From assembly GCF_014269185.2 (NCBI RefSeq), contig NZ_JABWRZ020000001.1, forward strand, positions 3,187,001 through 3,251,000: a stretch of DNA of 64,000 nt, in the 5' to 3' direction. The translations under genes and the position numbers were made by a program. The notes under the pieces are model-generated. The model ran no database searches and had not been told where the DNA came from. It worked only from the letters and a program-made list of their open reading frames with translations. This stretch comes from Pseudomonas oryzicola. Lineage in GTDB: Bacteria > Pseudomonadota > Gammaproteobacteria > Pseudomonadales > Pseudomonadaceae. Below are positions 8,998-18,397 of this stretch, piece by piece. Position 1 is the stretch's first letter. Every line of letters begins with the position of its first letter.

Positions 8998-9483
8998 ATG
9001 ATCGACGCAACCGTCTACAAGCACGTCCTGGGCTCCTTCCCGTCCGGCGTTACCGTCATCACCACCCTGGACGACGACGGCTCGGTCGTCGGCCTGACCG
9101 CCAGCGCCTTCTCCTCCCTGTCGATGGACCCGCCGCTGGTGCTGTTCTGCCCCAACTACAGCTCCGACTCCTACCCTGTACTGATCCGGCAGAAACGCTT
9201 CGCCATCCACCTGCTCTCCGGTGAACAGCAAGCCGAAGCCTATGCGTTCGCCAAGAAGGGCAAGGACAAGGCCAGCGGCATCGAATGGGCCCTGAGCGAA
9301 CTGGGCAACCCGATCCTGGCCGGCGCCACCGCTGTCATCGAGTGCGAACTGTGGCGTGAATACGAAGGTGGCGACCACGCCATCATGGTCGGCAAGGTGC
9401 ACAACCTGATCGTCCCTGCAGACGCGCCACGGCCAATGGTGTACTGCCGCGGCAAGATGGCCAGCCTGCCCGCCTTTGCCTGA
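8998..9483 (+). CDS. Flavin reductase family protein (RutF/HpaC-like), copy 1
   Basis: 161 residues, the normal size for NAD(P)H:flavin reductases that feed reduced FMN to two-component monooxygenases. Seen motifs: GSFPSGVTVITT near the N-terminus, the flavin-binding LTASAFSSLSMDPPLVLFC segment and the late GDHAIMVGKV with the conserved GDH. Start at 8998 is chosen because the protein then begins like its paralogue at 13790 and an AGAGG box lies 9 bases upstream. The next gene is a luciferase-like monooxygenase 83 bases away, its probable partner. Confidence 0.9.
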   Translation: MIDATVYKHVLGSFPSGVTVITTLDDDGSVVGLTASAFSSLSMDPPLVLFCPNYSSDSYPVLIRQKRFAIHLLSGEQQAEAYAFAKKGKDKASGIEWALSELGNPILAGATAVIECELWREYEGGDHAIMVGKVHNLIVPADAPRPMVYCRGKMASLPAFA

Positions 9484-9566
9484 GCCCTGCAGCCAGACGC
9501 AGGCCCGCTCCCACACTGAAGCCCGCCTGATGGCGGGTGAAAACAACAAGCGTTGAGGAAAGCCCC

Positions 9567-10607
9567 ATGAAATTTTCGTTGTTCGTGCACATGGAACGTT
9601 GGGATGAACAGGTCAGCCACCGCCAGCTGTTCGAAGACCTGACCGAACTGACCCTGATGGCCGAAAACGGCGGTTTCAGCACCGTGTGGATCGGCGAACA
9701 CCACGCCATGGAATACACCATTTCGCCGAGCCCGATGCCATTGCTGGCCTACCTGGCCGCACGCACCGAAAAGATCCGCCTGGGCGCCGGCACCATCATC
9801 GCGCCGTTCTGGAACCCGATCCGGGTCGCCGGCGAGTGTGCCCTGCTCGACGTGATCAGCAAGGGCCGCATGGAAGTGGGCCTGGCCCGTGGCGCCTACC
9901 AGTTCGAGTTCGACCGCATGGCCGGTGGCATGCCGGCCACCGACGGCGGCAAGGCCCTGCGGGAAATGGTGCCGGTGGTGCGCAAGCTGTGGGAAGGCGA
10001 CTACGCCCATGACGGCGAGGTGTACAAGTTCCCCACCTCCACCAGCGTGCCAAAACCCTACAACGCCGTCCCGCCAATGTGGATCGCTGCCCGCGACCCG
10101 GACTCGCACAACTTCGCCGTGGCCAACGGTTGCAACGTCATGGTGACGCCGCTGATGAAGGGTGACGAAGAAGTGCTGGACCTGAAGAACAAGTTCCAGG
10201 CGGCCCTCGACAACAACCCGGGCGTGCCGCGCCCACAACTGATGGTGCTGCGTCACACCCACGTGCACAGCCCGGCCGAGCCGGATGGCTGGAAGGTCGG
10301 CGCCCAGGCCATCTCGCGCTTCTATCGCACCTTCGATGCCTGGTTCGGCAACAAGACCACCCCGGTCAACGGTTTCCTTGAGCCAAGCCCGGAGTCGAAG
10401 TTTGCCGAAGTGCCAGCGTTCGAGCTGGAGAACATCCGCAAGAACACCATGATCGGCACCCCGCAAGAGATCATCGCCCGCATCAAGTACTACCAGGCGC
10501 TGGGCGTCGACGAGTTCAGTTTCTGGTGCGACAACAGCCTGCCGCATGCCGAGAAGAAGAAGTCGCTCGCGCTGTTCATCAAGGAAGTGGTGCCGGCGTT
10601 CGCCTGA
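9567..10607 (+). CDS. LLM class flavin-dependent oxidoreductase (luciferase-like monooxygenase)
   Basis: 346 residues, TIM-barrel bacterial-luciferase family. Visible family features: WIGEHHAMEYTISPSP (the EHH motif), RLGAGTIIAPFWNPIRVA, GRMEVGLARGAY and the C-terminal GTPQEIIARIKYYQALGVDEF. Such enzymes use reduced FMN from a separate reductase and oxygen; RutA of the uracil pathway opens a ring this way, though this protein is shorter and not clearly RutA. The start at 9567 has GAGGAA 8 bases upstream. It is probably cotranscribed with the reductase before it and followed by a hairpin terminator. Confidence 0.88.
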   Translation: MKFSLFVHMERWDEQVSHRQLFEDLTELTLMAENGGFSTVWIGEHHAMEYTISPSPMPLLAYLAARTEKIRLGAGTIIAPFWNPIRVAGECALLDVISKGRMEVGLARGAYQFEFDRMAGGMPATDGGKALREMVPVVRKLWEGDYAHDGEVYKFPTSTSVPKPYNAVPPMWIAARDPDSHNFAVANGCNVMVTPLMKGDEEVLDLKNKFQAALDNNPGVPRPQLMVLRHTHVHSPAEPDGWKVGAQAISRFYRTFDAWFGNKTTPVNGFLEPSPESKFAEVPAFELENIRKNTMIGTPQEIIARIKYYQALGVDEFSFWCDNSLPHAEKKKSLALFIKEVVPAFA

Positions 10608-10638
10608 ATTCCCTTTGCCTGAACCATTGCGGGACACG

Positions 10639-10682
10639 CCCGCTTTCGTGGGTCATCGCGGCCCGCGGGAGCGGGTTTTTTT
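10639..10682 (+). terminator. Rho-independent terminator after the monooxygenase gene
   Basis: CCCGCT and AGCGGG arms enclose a GC-rich inner palindrome (CCCGCGGG) and are followed directly by seven T. It ends the flavin reductase-monooxygenase unit before the next promoter. Confidence 0.7.
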
Positions 10683-10743
10683 GGTGTGTTTGCCTTTCGT
10701 CCCCTCGCAACAGAGAAATTTCCAGCCGCCTCTTGCGCAACAA

Positions 10744-10762
10744 ATATTATGGTATACCATCA
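10744..10762. promoter_or_regulatory. Candidate GntR operator, perfect palindrome
   Basis: ATGGTATACCAT at 10749-10760 is a perfect 12-base palindrome, of the form bound by FCD-type GntR regulators. It lies 40 bases before the DUF1185 start, in the gap after the terminator, so it probably overlaps the promoter of the second island operon. Confidence 0.65.
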
Positions 10763-10799
10763 GACAACAAAAGCTGATAACCCTCACCAGGAGCCATCC

Positions 10800-11396
10800 A
10801 TGAGTTTCGAAATCCGCAAGATCGTCACCTACTCCGAAGAGACCCGCATCGAAGGCGGCAAGGCCACCGACAAGCCGGTGACCATGGTCGGCCTGGCCGT
10901 CGTGATCAAGAACCCATGGGCTGGTCGCGGTTTCGTAGAAGATCTGAAGCCGGAAATCCGCGCCAATTGCTCGGACCTGGGCGCCCTGATGGTCGAGCGG
11001 CTGACCGCCGCCATTGGCGGGGCCGACAAGATCGAGGCCTATGGCAAAGCGGCCGTGGTCGGCGCGGAGGGCGAAATCGAACACGCCTCGGCGGTCATTC
11101 ACACCCTGCGCTTTGGCAACCACTACCGCGAAGCGGTACAGGCCAAGAGCTACCTGAGCTTCACCAACAAGCGCGGCGGCCCGGGCACTTCGATCCAGAT
11201 CCCGATGATGCAGAAGGACGACGAAGGCCTGCGCTCGCACTACATCACCCTGGAAATGCAGATCGAAGATGCCCCGCGCGCCGACGAAATCGTCGTGGTC
11301 CTGGGGGCTTCCGACGGTGGCCGCCTGCACCCACGCATCGGCAACCGCTACATCGACCTGGAAGAACTGGCTGCCGAAAAAGCCAACGCTCAATAA
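10800..11396 (+). CDS. DUF1185 / amino acid synthesis (AA_synth) family protein
   Basis: 198 residues starting MSFEIRKIVTYSEE, the usual opening of Pfam PF06684 proteins. The conserved acidic/basic centre includes KNPWAGRGFVEDL, a YGKAAVVGAEGEIEHASA region with a His, and TSIQIPMMQKDDEGLRSHYI. Solved members have a chorismate-mutase/YjgF-like fold; their reaction is not established and the family name is not evidence for amino acid synthesis. An ATG at 10800 with GGAG 8 bases upstream defines the start. It heads the second operon of the island, in the position where the Rut system has its RutB/RutC steps, so a hydrolytic or deamination-like role on the ring-opened product is possible but unproven. 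Confidence 0.85.
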   Translation: MSFEIRKIVTYSEETRIEGGKATDKPVTMVGLAVVIKNPWAGRGFVEDLKPEIRANCSDLGALMVERLTAAIGGADKIEAYGKAAVVGAEGEIEHASAVIHTLRFGNHYREAVQAKSYLSFTNKRGGPGTSIQIPMMQKDDEGLRSHYITLEMQIEDAPRADEIVVVLGASDGGRLHPRIGNRYIDLEELAAEKANAQ

Positions 11397-11464
11397 CAAC
11401 AACCAAGACGGGCCGGGGCGTGACGTACCTACCCGCCGCGCCCGACCTTGAAGGAGCGCCCTCC

Positions 11465-12298
11465 ATGATTCAGCCTGTTGCTGAACGCACCCCCGCCGGC
11501 ACCAGCTACCTGTCTGTTGGCCAGGGCCAACCCGTGGTACTGATCCATGGCGTGGGCCTGAACAAGGAAATGTGGGGCGGTCAGTTCGTTGGCCTGGCCA
11601 ACGACTACCGCGTCATCGCCTACGACATGCTCGGCCACGGCCAAAGTGCCCTGCCGGCTGCCGACATCGGCCTGGAAGGCTATGCCGCCCAGCTTGCCGA
11701 GCTGCTCGACCACCTGCAGATCGCACAGGCCACCGTGATCGGCTTCTCCATGGGTGGCCTGGTCGCCCGGGCGTTCGCCTTGCATTACCCACAGCGCCTG
11801 GCGGCACTGGTGATACTCAACAGTGTGTTCAACCGCACCCCCGAGCAGAGTGCCGGGGTTATCGCCCGCGCGGCCCAGGCAGCCGAGCAAGGCCCGGACG
11901 CCAATGTCGACGCCGCGCTCGACCGCTGGTTCAGCCGTGAATACAAGGCTGCCAACCCGGCGCAGGTCGCCGCCATTCGCCAGGTCCTGGCGAGCAACGA
12001 CCCACAGGGCTACCACACCACGTATTCGCTGTTCGCCACCCAGGACATGTACCGCGCCGCCGACCTGGGCAGCATCCAGGTGCCGACGCTGATCGCCACC
12101 GGCGAACTCGACTCGGGCTCTACCCCGGCCATGGCCCGCCAGCTCGCCGCCAGCATTCCGGGTGCGCACAGTGTGGTCCTCGCCGAGCAACGGCATATGA
12201 TGCCAGTGGAAGCACCGCGTGAAGTCAACAAGATGCTGCTGGACTTTCTCGCACAAGCCCGCACCCTTACCGAATCCGCCAAGGGGATTGTTGCATGA
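11465..12298 (+). CDS. Alpha/beta hydrolase (RutD-like position)
   Basis: 277 residues with the canonical fold: oxyanion segment LIHGVGLNKEMW, DMLGHGQS, nucleophile elbow GFSMGG with Ser95, an acid in ATGELDSGSTP and a histidine near residue 244 (AEQRHMMP). Start at 11465 is set by AAGGAG 9 bases upstream; the frame is open much further upstream but that part overlaps the DUF1185 gene. It ends in a four-base overlap (ATGA) with the aldehyde dehydrogenase gene. In the uracil pathway RutD, also an alpha/beta hydrolase, helps break an aminoacrylate/carbamate intermediate; a comparable role here is inference. Confidence 0.88.
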   Translation: MIQPVAERTPAGTSYLSVGQGQPVVLIHGVGLNKEMWGGQFVGLANDYRVIAYDMLGHGQSALPAADIGLEGYAAQLAELLDHLQIAQATVIGFSMGGLVARAFALHYPQRLAALVILNSVFNRTPEQSAGVIARAAQAAEQGPDANVDAALDRWFSREYKAANPAQVAAIRQVLASNDPQGYHTTYSLFATQDMYRAADLGSIQVPTLIATGELDSGSTPAMARQLAASIPGAHSVVLAEQRHMMPVEAPREVNKMLLDFLAQARTLTESAKGIVA

Positions 12299-13776
12299 CC
12301 CTCGTTCGTTTCCAGATGTGCATCGACGGCCAATGGCGCGATGCCCAGAGCGGCAAGACCTTCGACAGCCTCAACCCGGCCACCGCCCAGGCCTGGGCAC
12401 AATTGCCAGATGCCGACGAAGTCGATGTGGAGCTGGCCGTGCAGGCCGCCCAGCGGGCCTTCGACAGCCAGCAATGGCGCAGCATCAGCGCCACCGCGCG
12501 CGGCAAGCTGCTGCGCCGCCTGGGCGACCTGGTTGCCGAAAACAAGGAACACCTGGCCCAGCTGGAAAGCCGCGACAACGGCAAGCTGATCCGCGAAACC
12601 CGCGGCCAGGTCGGCTACCTGCCGGAGTTCTTCCACTACACCGCAGGCCTGGCCGACAAGCTCGAAGGCGGAACCCTGCCGCTGGACAAGCCCGACCTGT
12701 TCGCCTACACCGTGCACGAGCCGATCGGCGTGGTGGCCGGGATCATCCCGTGGAACAGCCCGCTGTACCTTACCGCGATCAAGCTGGCGCCGGCCCTGGC
12801 CGCCGGCAATACCATCGTGCTCAAACCGTCCGAGCACGCCTCGGCGACCATTCTCGAACTGGCCCGCCTGGCCCTGGAGGCCGGCTTCCCGCCCGGCGTG
12901 GTCAATGTGGTCACCGGCTACGGCCCGAGCACCGGCGCAGCGCTGACCCGTCACCCGCTGGTACGCAAGATCGCCTTCACCGGCGGTGCCGCCACCGCCC
13001 GCCACGTGGTGCGCAGCAGTGCCGAGAACTTCGCCAAGCTGTCGCTGGAGCTGGGCGGCAAGTCGCCGAACATCATCTTCGCCGACGCCGACCTGGACAG
13101 CGCCATCAACGGTGCCGTGGCCGGCATCTATGCCGCCTCCGGGCAAAGCTGCGTGGCCGGCTCGCGCCTGCTGGTGCAGGACGAAATCTTCGACGAGTTC
13201 GTCGCCCGCCTGATCGCCCGCGCCAAGCGCATCCGTATCGGCAACCCGCAGGACGACGCCAGCGAAATGGGCCCGATGGCCACCGCGCAACAGCTGGCCG
13301 TGGTCGAAGGCCTGGTGGCTGCGGCCAAGGCCGAAGGCGCCAGGCTGCACATGGGCGGCAAGCGTGCCGTGGTCGAGGGTGACGGCTGGTTCTACGAGCC
13401 GACCCTGTTCGAGTGCGACAGCAACTCGATGACCATCATGCAGGAGGAAGTGTTCGGCCCGGTTGCTGCGGTGATCCGCTTCAAGACCGAAGAAGAAGCC
13501 CTGGCCATCGCCAACGACTCGCAGTTCGGCCTGGCCGCCGGTATCTGGACCCGCGACCTGGGCCGTGCCCACCGCCTGGCCCGCGACGTGCGTTCGGGGA
13601 TCATCTGGGTCAACACCTACCGCGCCGTATCGGCCATGGCGCCGATCGGCGGCTTCAAGAACAGCGGCTACGGCCGTGAGAGCGGCATCGATTCGGTGCT
13701 GGCCTATACCGAGCTGAAGACGGTGTGGATCAACTTGTCCACCGCGCCCATGCCCGACCCCTTTGTCATGCGCTAG
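12295..13776 (+). CDS. NAD(P)-dependent aldehyde dehydrogenase
   Basis: 493 residues, full length for the family. Motifs: IIPWNSPLYLT, the Rossmann-type GGNTIVLKPSEHAS region (AAGNTIVLKPSE), catalytic Glu in LELGGKSPN and catalytic Cys286 in SGQSCVAGSR, then QEEVFGPV and the C-terminal PIGGFKNSGYGRE. It oxidises an aldehyde, presumably a semialdehyde product of the ring-opening route, to an acid. It is translationally coupled to the hydrolase before it and 13 bases from the second flavin reductase. Confidence 0.93.
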   Translation: MTLVRFQMCIDGQWRDAQSGKTFDSLNPATAQAWAQLPDADEVDVELAVQAAQRAFDSQQWRSISATARGKLLRRLGDLVAENKEHLAQLESRDNGKLIRETRGQVGYLPEFFHYTAGLADKLEGGTLPLDKPDLFAYTVHEPIGVVAGIIPWNSPLYLTAIKLAPALAAGNTIVLKPSEHASATILELARLALEAGFPPGVVNVVTGYGPSTGAALTRHPLVRKIAFTGGAATARHVVRSSAENFAKLSLELGGKSPNIIFADADLDSAINGAVAGIYAASGQSCVAGSRLLVQDEIFDEFVARLIARAKRIRIGNPQDDASEMGPMATAQQLAVVEGLVAAAKAEGARLHMGGKRAVVEGDGWFYEPTLFECDSNSMTIMQEEVFGPVAAVIRFKTEEEALAIANDSQFGLAAGIWTRDLGRAHRLARDVRSGIIWVNTYRAVSAMAPIGGFKNSGYGRESGIDSVLAYTELKTVWINLSTAPMPDPFVMR

Positions 13777-13789
13777 GAGAACTGCGCCC

Positions 13790-14278
13790 ATGATCGAACC
13801 CGGCATCTATAAAGACGTGATGGGCTCCTTCCCGTCCGGCGTCACGGTGGTCACCACCCTGGACGCCGATGGCGGCATCGTCGGCATCACCGCCAGTGCG
13901 TTCAGCGCGTTGTCGATCGACCCGGCACTGGTGCTGTTCTGCCCCAACTACGCCTCCGACACCTACCCGATCCTGCGTGACAGCAAGCAGTTCGCCATTC
14001 ATCTGCTGTCTGCCGACCAGACCGCCGAGGCCTACGCGTTCGCCGGCAAGGGCAAGGACAAGGCCAAAGGCATCGAGTGGCACCTGAGCGAGCTGGGCAA
14101 CCCGCTGCTGACCAGGGCCACGGCGATCATCGAATGCGAACTGTGGCGCGAATACGATGGCGGTGACCACGCGATCATCGTTGGTGCAGTGAAGAACCTG
14201 GTGTTGCCGGCCGAGCCGGTGACGCCGATGGTCTACCACAAGGGCAAGCTGGGCGCCCTGCCCCCCTTGGGTTGCTAG
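13790..14278 (+). CDS. Flavin reductase family protein (RutF/HpaC-like), copy 2
   Basis: 162 residues, closely similar over the whole length to the copy at 8998 (same SFPSGVTV, TASAFS, VLFCPNY, AIHLLS, GKGKDKA and ECELWREY blocks). Start with AGGAG 10 bases upstream. No second monooxygenase accompanies it in this operon, so it may serve the same luciferase-like enzyme or an enzyme outside the window. The pair most likely arose by duplication. Confidence 0.9.
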   Translation: MIEPGIYKDVMGSFPSGVTVVTTLDADGGIVGITASAFSALSIDPALVLFCPNYASDTYPILRDSKQFAIHLLSADQTAEAYAFAGKGKDKAKGIEWHLSELGNPLLTRATAIIECELWREYDGGDHAIIVGAVKNLVLPAEPVTPMVYHKGKLGALPPLGC

Positions 14279-14283
14279 ACCGC

Positions 14284-14383
14284 GTTGGCTTCTTCGCGGG
14301 CTCGCCCGCTCCCACAGGTCCTGCACAGGTTTCAGTATCTATGTGATCCCCGTGGGAGCGGGCAAGCCCGCGAAGAAGCCAAC
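14284..14383. repeat. REP pair (BIME-like inverted repeat)
   Basis: Two REP units in opposite orientation, arms about 14284-14315 and 14352-14383, each with the gttggcttcttcgcgggc core and the complementary gcccgcgaagaagccaac. The 32-base arms are nearly perfect complements and leave a 36-base loop. This is the standard mobile Pseudomonas REP doublet and probably weakens read-through to the next gene. Confidence 0.9.
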
Positions 14384-14415
14384 ACCGATGACCCTATTTT
14401 TCCGGAGTACTGCGC

Positions 14416-14805
14416 ATGAGCAACGAAAAGTACGAGAAAGGCCTGCAGATCCGCACCCAGGTGCTGGGCGAGGACTACGTCAACCGCTCTATCCAGAACG
14501 CCGACGACTTCACCAAACCGTTGCAGGAGCTAGTCACCGAATACTGCTGGGGCCACGTCTGGGGTCGTGAAGGCTTGTCGCTGAAAGAGCGCAGCATGAT
14601 AAACTTGGCCATGATTTCCGCGCTCAACCGGCCCCACGAGCTCAAGCTGCACATTCGCGGCGCATTGCGTAATGGCCTGAGCCGTGAACAGATTCGCGAG
14701 ATCCTGCTCCAGGTCGGCATTTATTGCGGCGTGCCCGCGGCGGTGGACAGCTTCCGCCTGGCCCGCGAAGCGTTCGCCGAAGCCGATGCGGAGTCAACCC
14801 GTTAA
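14416..14805 (+). CDS. Carboxymuconolactone decarboxylase (PcaC-like) family protein
   Basis: 129 residues, the size of PcaC. Family pattern is visible: WGHVWGREGLSLKERSMI, NRPHELKLHIRGALRNG with the conserved His, and QVGIYCGVPAAVDSF. Unlike the AhpD-like gene at 5641 there is no CxxC. PcaC decarboxylates 4-carboxymuconolactone in protocatechuate breakdown, but no other protocatechuate gene is here, so a different lactone or keto acid from the island pathway is more likely. A CGGAG box is 9 bases upstream. Confidence 0.85.
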   Translation: MSNEKYEKGLQIRTQVLGEDYVNRSIQNADDFTKPLQELVTEYCWGHVWGREGLSLKERSMINLAMISALNRPHELKLHIRGALRNGLSREQIREILLQVGIYCGVPAAVDSFRLAREAFAEADAESTR

Positions 14806-14895
14806 CACCGGGCTGTTCGAACCCATGCAAGGAGCACCCGAGGTTCGTGGTGCTGTTGCAGTTGCGGTCGGGCAGCCTCTTTCAGAGCGCACTCG

Positions 14896-16214
<1,319 letters not shown>

Positions 16215-16292
16215 CCTGTGCCGGCCTCTCGCGAGTAAGCCACAGGCTCTTCGCCTGGCCACTGTTCCAGGGCCACCCCGCAGGCCTCGCGC

Positions 16293-16925
16293 TCAGCGCC
16301 GCCCCTCGGCCAGCATGCGCACGGCCAGGCCCGCCAGCACCGTGCCCATCAGCCAGCGTTGTACCTGCTGCCACGATGGGCGCCCGGCAAGGAACACGGC
16401 AATCGACCCGGCCATGGTCGCGATCAGGGCATTCACCGTGACGCTGATGGTGATCTGCGTCGAACCCAGCACCAGCGACTGCAACAGCACGCTGCCATGG
16501 CCCGGCTCGATGAACTGCGGCATCAGCGACAGGTACATGACGGCAATCTTGGGGTTGAGCAGGCTGGTGGCGAAGCCCATGGTGAACAGCCGCCGCGGGC
16601 TGTCGGCAGGCAGGTCGCGAACCTGGAAGGGTGAACGACCGCCAGGGCGCAGCGCCTGCCAGGCCAGGTACAACAGGTACAGCGCGCCCCCGATGCGCAG
16701 CGCGTCGTAGGCAAAGGGCACCGCCATCACCAGGGCAGTGATCCCCAGTGCGGCGCAGACCATGTAGATGACGAAGCCCAGGGCCACGCCGCCCAGCGAG
16801 ATCAGCCCGGCCTTGCGGCCCTGACAGATCGAGCGGGAGATCAGGTAGATCATGTTCGGCCCCGGGGTCAGGACCATGCCGAGGCAGATCAGGGCGAAGG
16901 TGAGCAGTTGCGCGGTGTCGGGCAT
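16293..16925 (-). CDS. LysE family translocator
   Basis: 210 residues with about five or six transmembrane segments and the LysE/RhtB signature near the N-terminus (LTPGPNMIYLISRSICQGRKAG) plus a NPKIAVMYLSLMPQF block. Exporters of this family move amino acids or related compounds out of the cell. A longer start exists at 16946, but the ATG at 16925 has an AGGA box 7 bases upstream. It faces the Nudix gene and shares strand with a second LysE gene. Confidence 0.85.
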   Translation of the reverse strand: MPDTAQLLTFALICLGMVLTPGPNMIYLISRSICQGRKAGLISLGGVALGFVIYMVCAALGITALVMAVPFAYDALRIGGALYLLYLAWQALRPGGRSPFQVRDLPADSPRRLFTMGFATSLLNPKIAVMYLSLMPQFIEPGHGSVLLQSLVLGSTQITISVTVNALIATMAGSIAVFLAGRPSWQQVQRWLMGTVLAGLAVRMLAEGRR

Positions 16926-17010
16926 GGGCACGTCCTGGTTGTGCATTGAAGTGCTGCGAGTCTATCCCAGGCCACGCCTGTCGTCTGCTTCGGCGATGAG
17001 GACAGTGGCC

Positions 17011-17625
17011 TCAACCCATCTGCCCGGCGATCAAGCCCACGGCCACCGTGATCATCGCCACGCCGGAAACCCGCCCGACCAGCTTCGCCGCCTGTGGCCG
17101 GGTGCTCAACACGGCTTTGGCGCCATAGCCGACCAGCGAATAGATCACCAGCGAACTGCACAGGTGCACCAGCCCCAGCAGCAGTATCTGCAGTGGCACC
17201 GGCCAACTCGACTGCGGGTCGGTGAATTGCGGCAGCAGGGCCAGGAACAGCAGGAACACTTTCGGGTTCAGGCCGCTGACGCAGAACCCCTTGAATGCCC
17301 AGCGCGAACCTGACTCCCCGGCTCCGCCCTGCCCGGCCGTCGGCAATGCCGGGCTCAGCAGCAGGTTGCCACCCAACCACAGCAGGTAGCTGCACCCTGC
17401 CAGAGTCAGCAGGGTCAGCGCCAGCGGGTGACCCGCCAGCAGGCTGCCAACCCCGGCCGCCACCACCAAAGTCGCCAGGAAATGCCCCGATAACATTCCC
17501 GCCACCGCAGGCATCACCCAGCGCCCGCGCATGCCCGCCGAAATGGCATAGGCCCAGTCCGCGCCGGGGGTCATCACGAACAACATCGACACGGCCCAGA
17601 ACGCCGCCAGAACACTGAGAGCCAC
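17011..17625 (-). CDS. LysE family translocator (GTG start)
   Basis: 204 residues, polytopic, with the LysE motif MTPGADWAYAISAGMRGR and LNPKVFLLFLALLPQF. The open frame continues upstream to 17721, but those residues are unlike the family and the GTG at 17625 has AAGGAAG 7 bases before it. Divergent from an Lrp-type regulator with a 112-base gap, the usual arrangement for a regulator and an amino acid exporter. Confidence 0.83.
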   Translation of the reverse strand: MALSVLAAFWAVSMLFVMTPGADWAYAISAGMRGRWVMPAVAGMLSGHFLATLVVAAGVGSLLAGHPLALTLLTLAGCSYLLWLGGNLLLSPALPTAGQGGAGESGSRWAFKGFCVSGLNPKVFLLFLALLPQFTDPQSSWPVPLQILLLGLVHLCSSLVIYSLVGYGAKAVLSTRPQAAKLVGRVSGVAMITVAVGLIAGQMG

Positions 17626-17737
17626 TTGAATCTTCCTTTTTCCACTGCTTTGGGATGAGCAAAGATTACGTATTCCGCTGCGGCATTTTCTTTCGTATAT
17701 TCCCTCTCTGCCGCCGAACACTGGAAGATTCTTCTCA

Positions 17738-18190
17738 ATGGACAGGATCGATCGAAAAATTCTTGCCGAACTGCAAAAAGACGGTCGGCTGTCGGTGACC
17801 GAGCTGGCCGACCGCGTCGGGCTCAGCCTGTCGCCTTGCCATCGGCGCTTGAAGGCACTGGAGGAAACCGGGGCGATTCTTGGCTATCACGCCCGCTTGG
17901 CGCCGAGCGCCTTGGGCCTGAACTTTGCGGCGCTGGTTTTCGTGACCCTGCGCGAAGTTACCCGCCAGCCGGTGGCGGACTTTGAAGCAGCCTTGGCCGA
18001 GATTCCGCAGATTGTCGAAGCACAGCGGCTGTTTGGCGACCCGGATTACCTGCTGCACGTGGTGGCCAAGGACTTGCCGGCATTCCAGAAGCTGTATGAC
18101 GAGCAGTTGACCAGCATTCCCAATGTGAAGCGGTTGAGTTCGACCTTGGTGATGAAGGAGGTGATTCAGGATCGGTTGTTACCGATGTAG
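17738..18190 (+). CDS. Lrp/AsnC family transcriptional regulator
   Basis: 150 residues, standard length. N-terminal helix-turn-helix (DRIDRKILAELQKDGRLSV then LADRVGLSLSPCHRRLKALE) and a C-terminal RAM ligand-binding domain (DPDYLLHVVAKDLPAFQ). It most likely senses an amino acid and controls the divergent LysE gene. A GGAAG box is 10 bases upstream of the ATG. Confidence 0.92.
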   Translation: MDRIDRKILAELQKDGRLSVTELADRVGLSLSPCHRRLKALEETGAILGYHARLAPSALGLNFAALVFVTLREVTRQPVADFEAALAEIPQIVEAQRLFGDPDYLLHVVAKDLPAFQKLYDEQLTSIPNVKRLSSTLVMKEVIQDRLLPM

Positions 18191-18397
18191 CCGGTTGCCA
18201 TCCTTGGGTTCTGCACGAAAAGTGCCTGCGCGGCGACTTTTCCCACCAACCCTAGGTTTTTTAAGGTTTGTGGGCACATATTTACTAATTTCTCGTTATA
18301 CCCGCGCCCCGCATCATCACTCCAACAAGAACGCGTCGCCCTTCGCCGGCACGCCCCCGGGCAGTTCCCGATGCCCCACCTTGCCTTGGAGTCAGTC

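Noticed and set aside
12010..13806. Open frame of 598 codons on the minus strand
   Set aside because: Antisense to the alpha/beta hydrolase and aldehyde dehydrogenase genes, which have strong motifs.
14284..14383. CRISPR-like repeat
   Set aside because: Only two copies in inverted orientation; this is a REP doublet.
14416..14805. True PcaC of the protocatechuate pathway
   Set aside because: No other pca gene is present and the setting is a different catabolic island.
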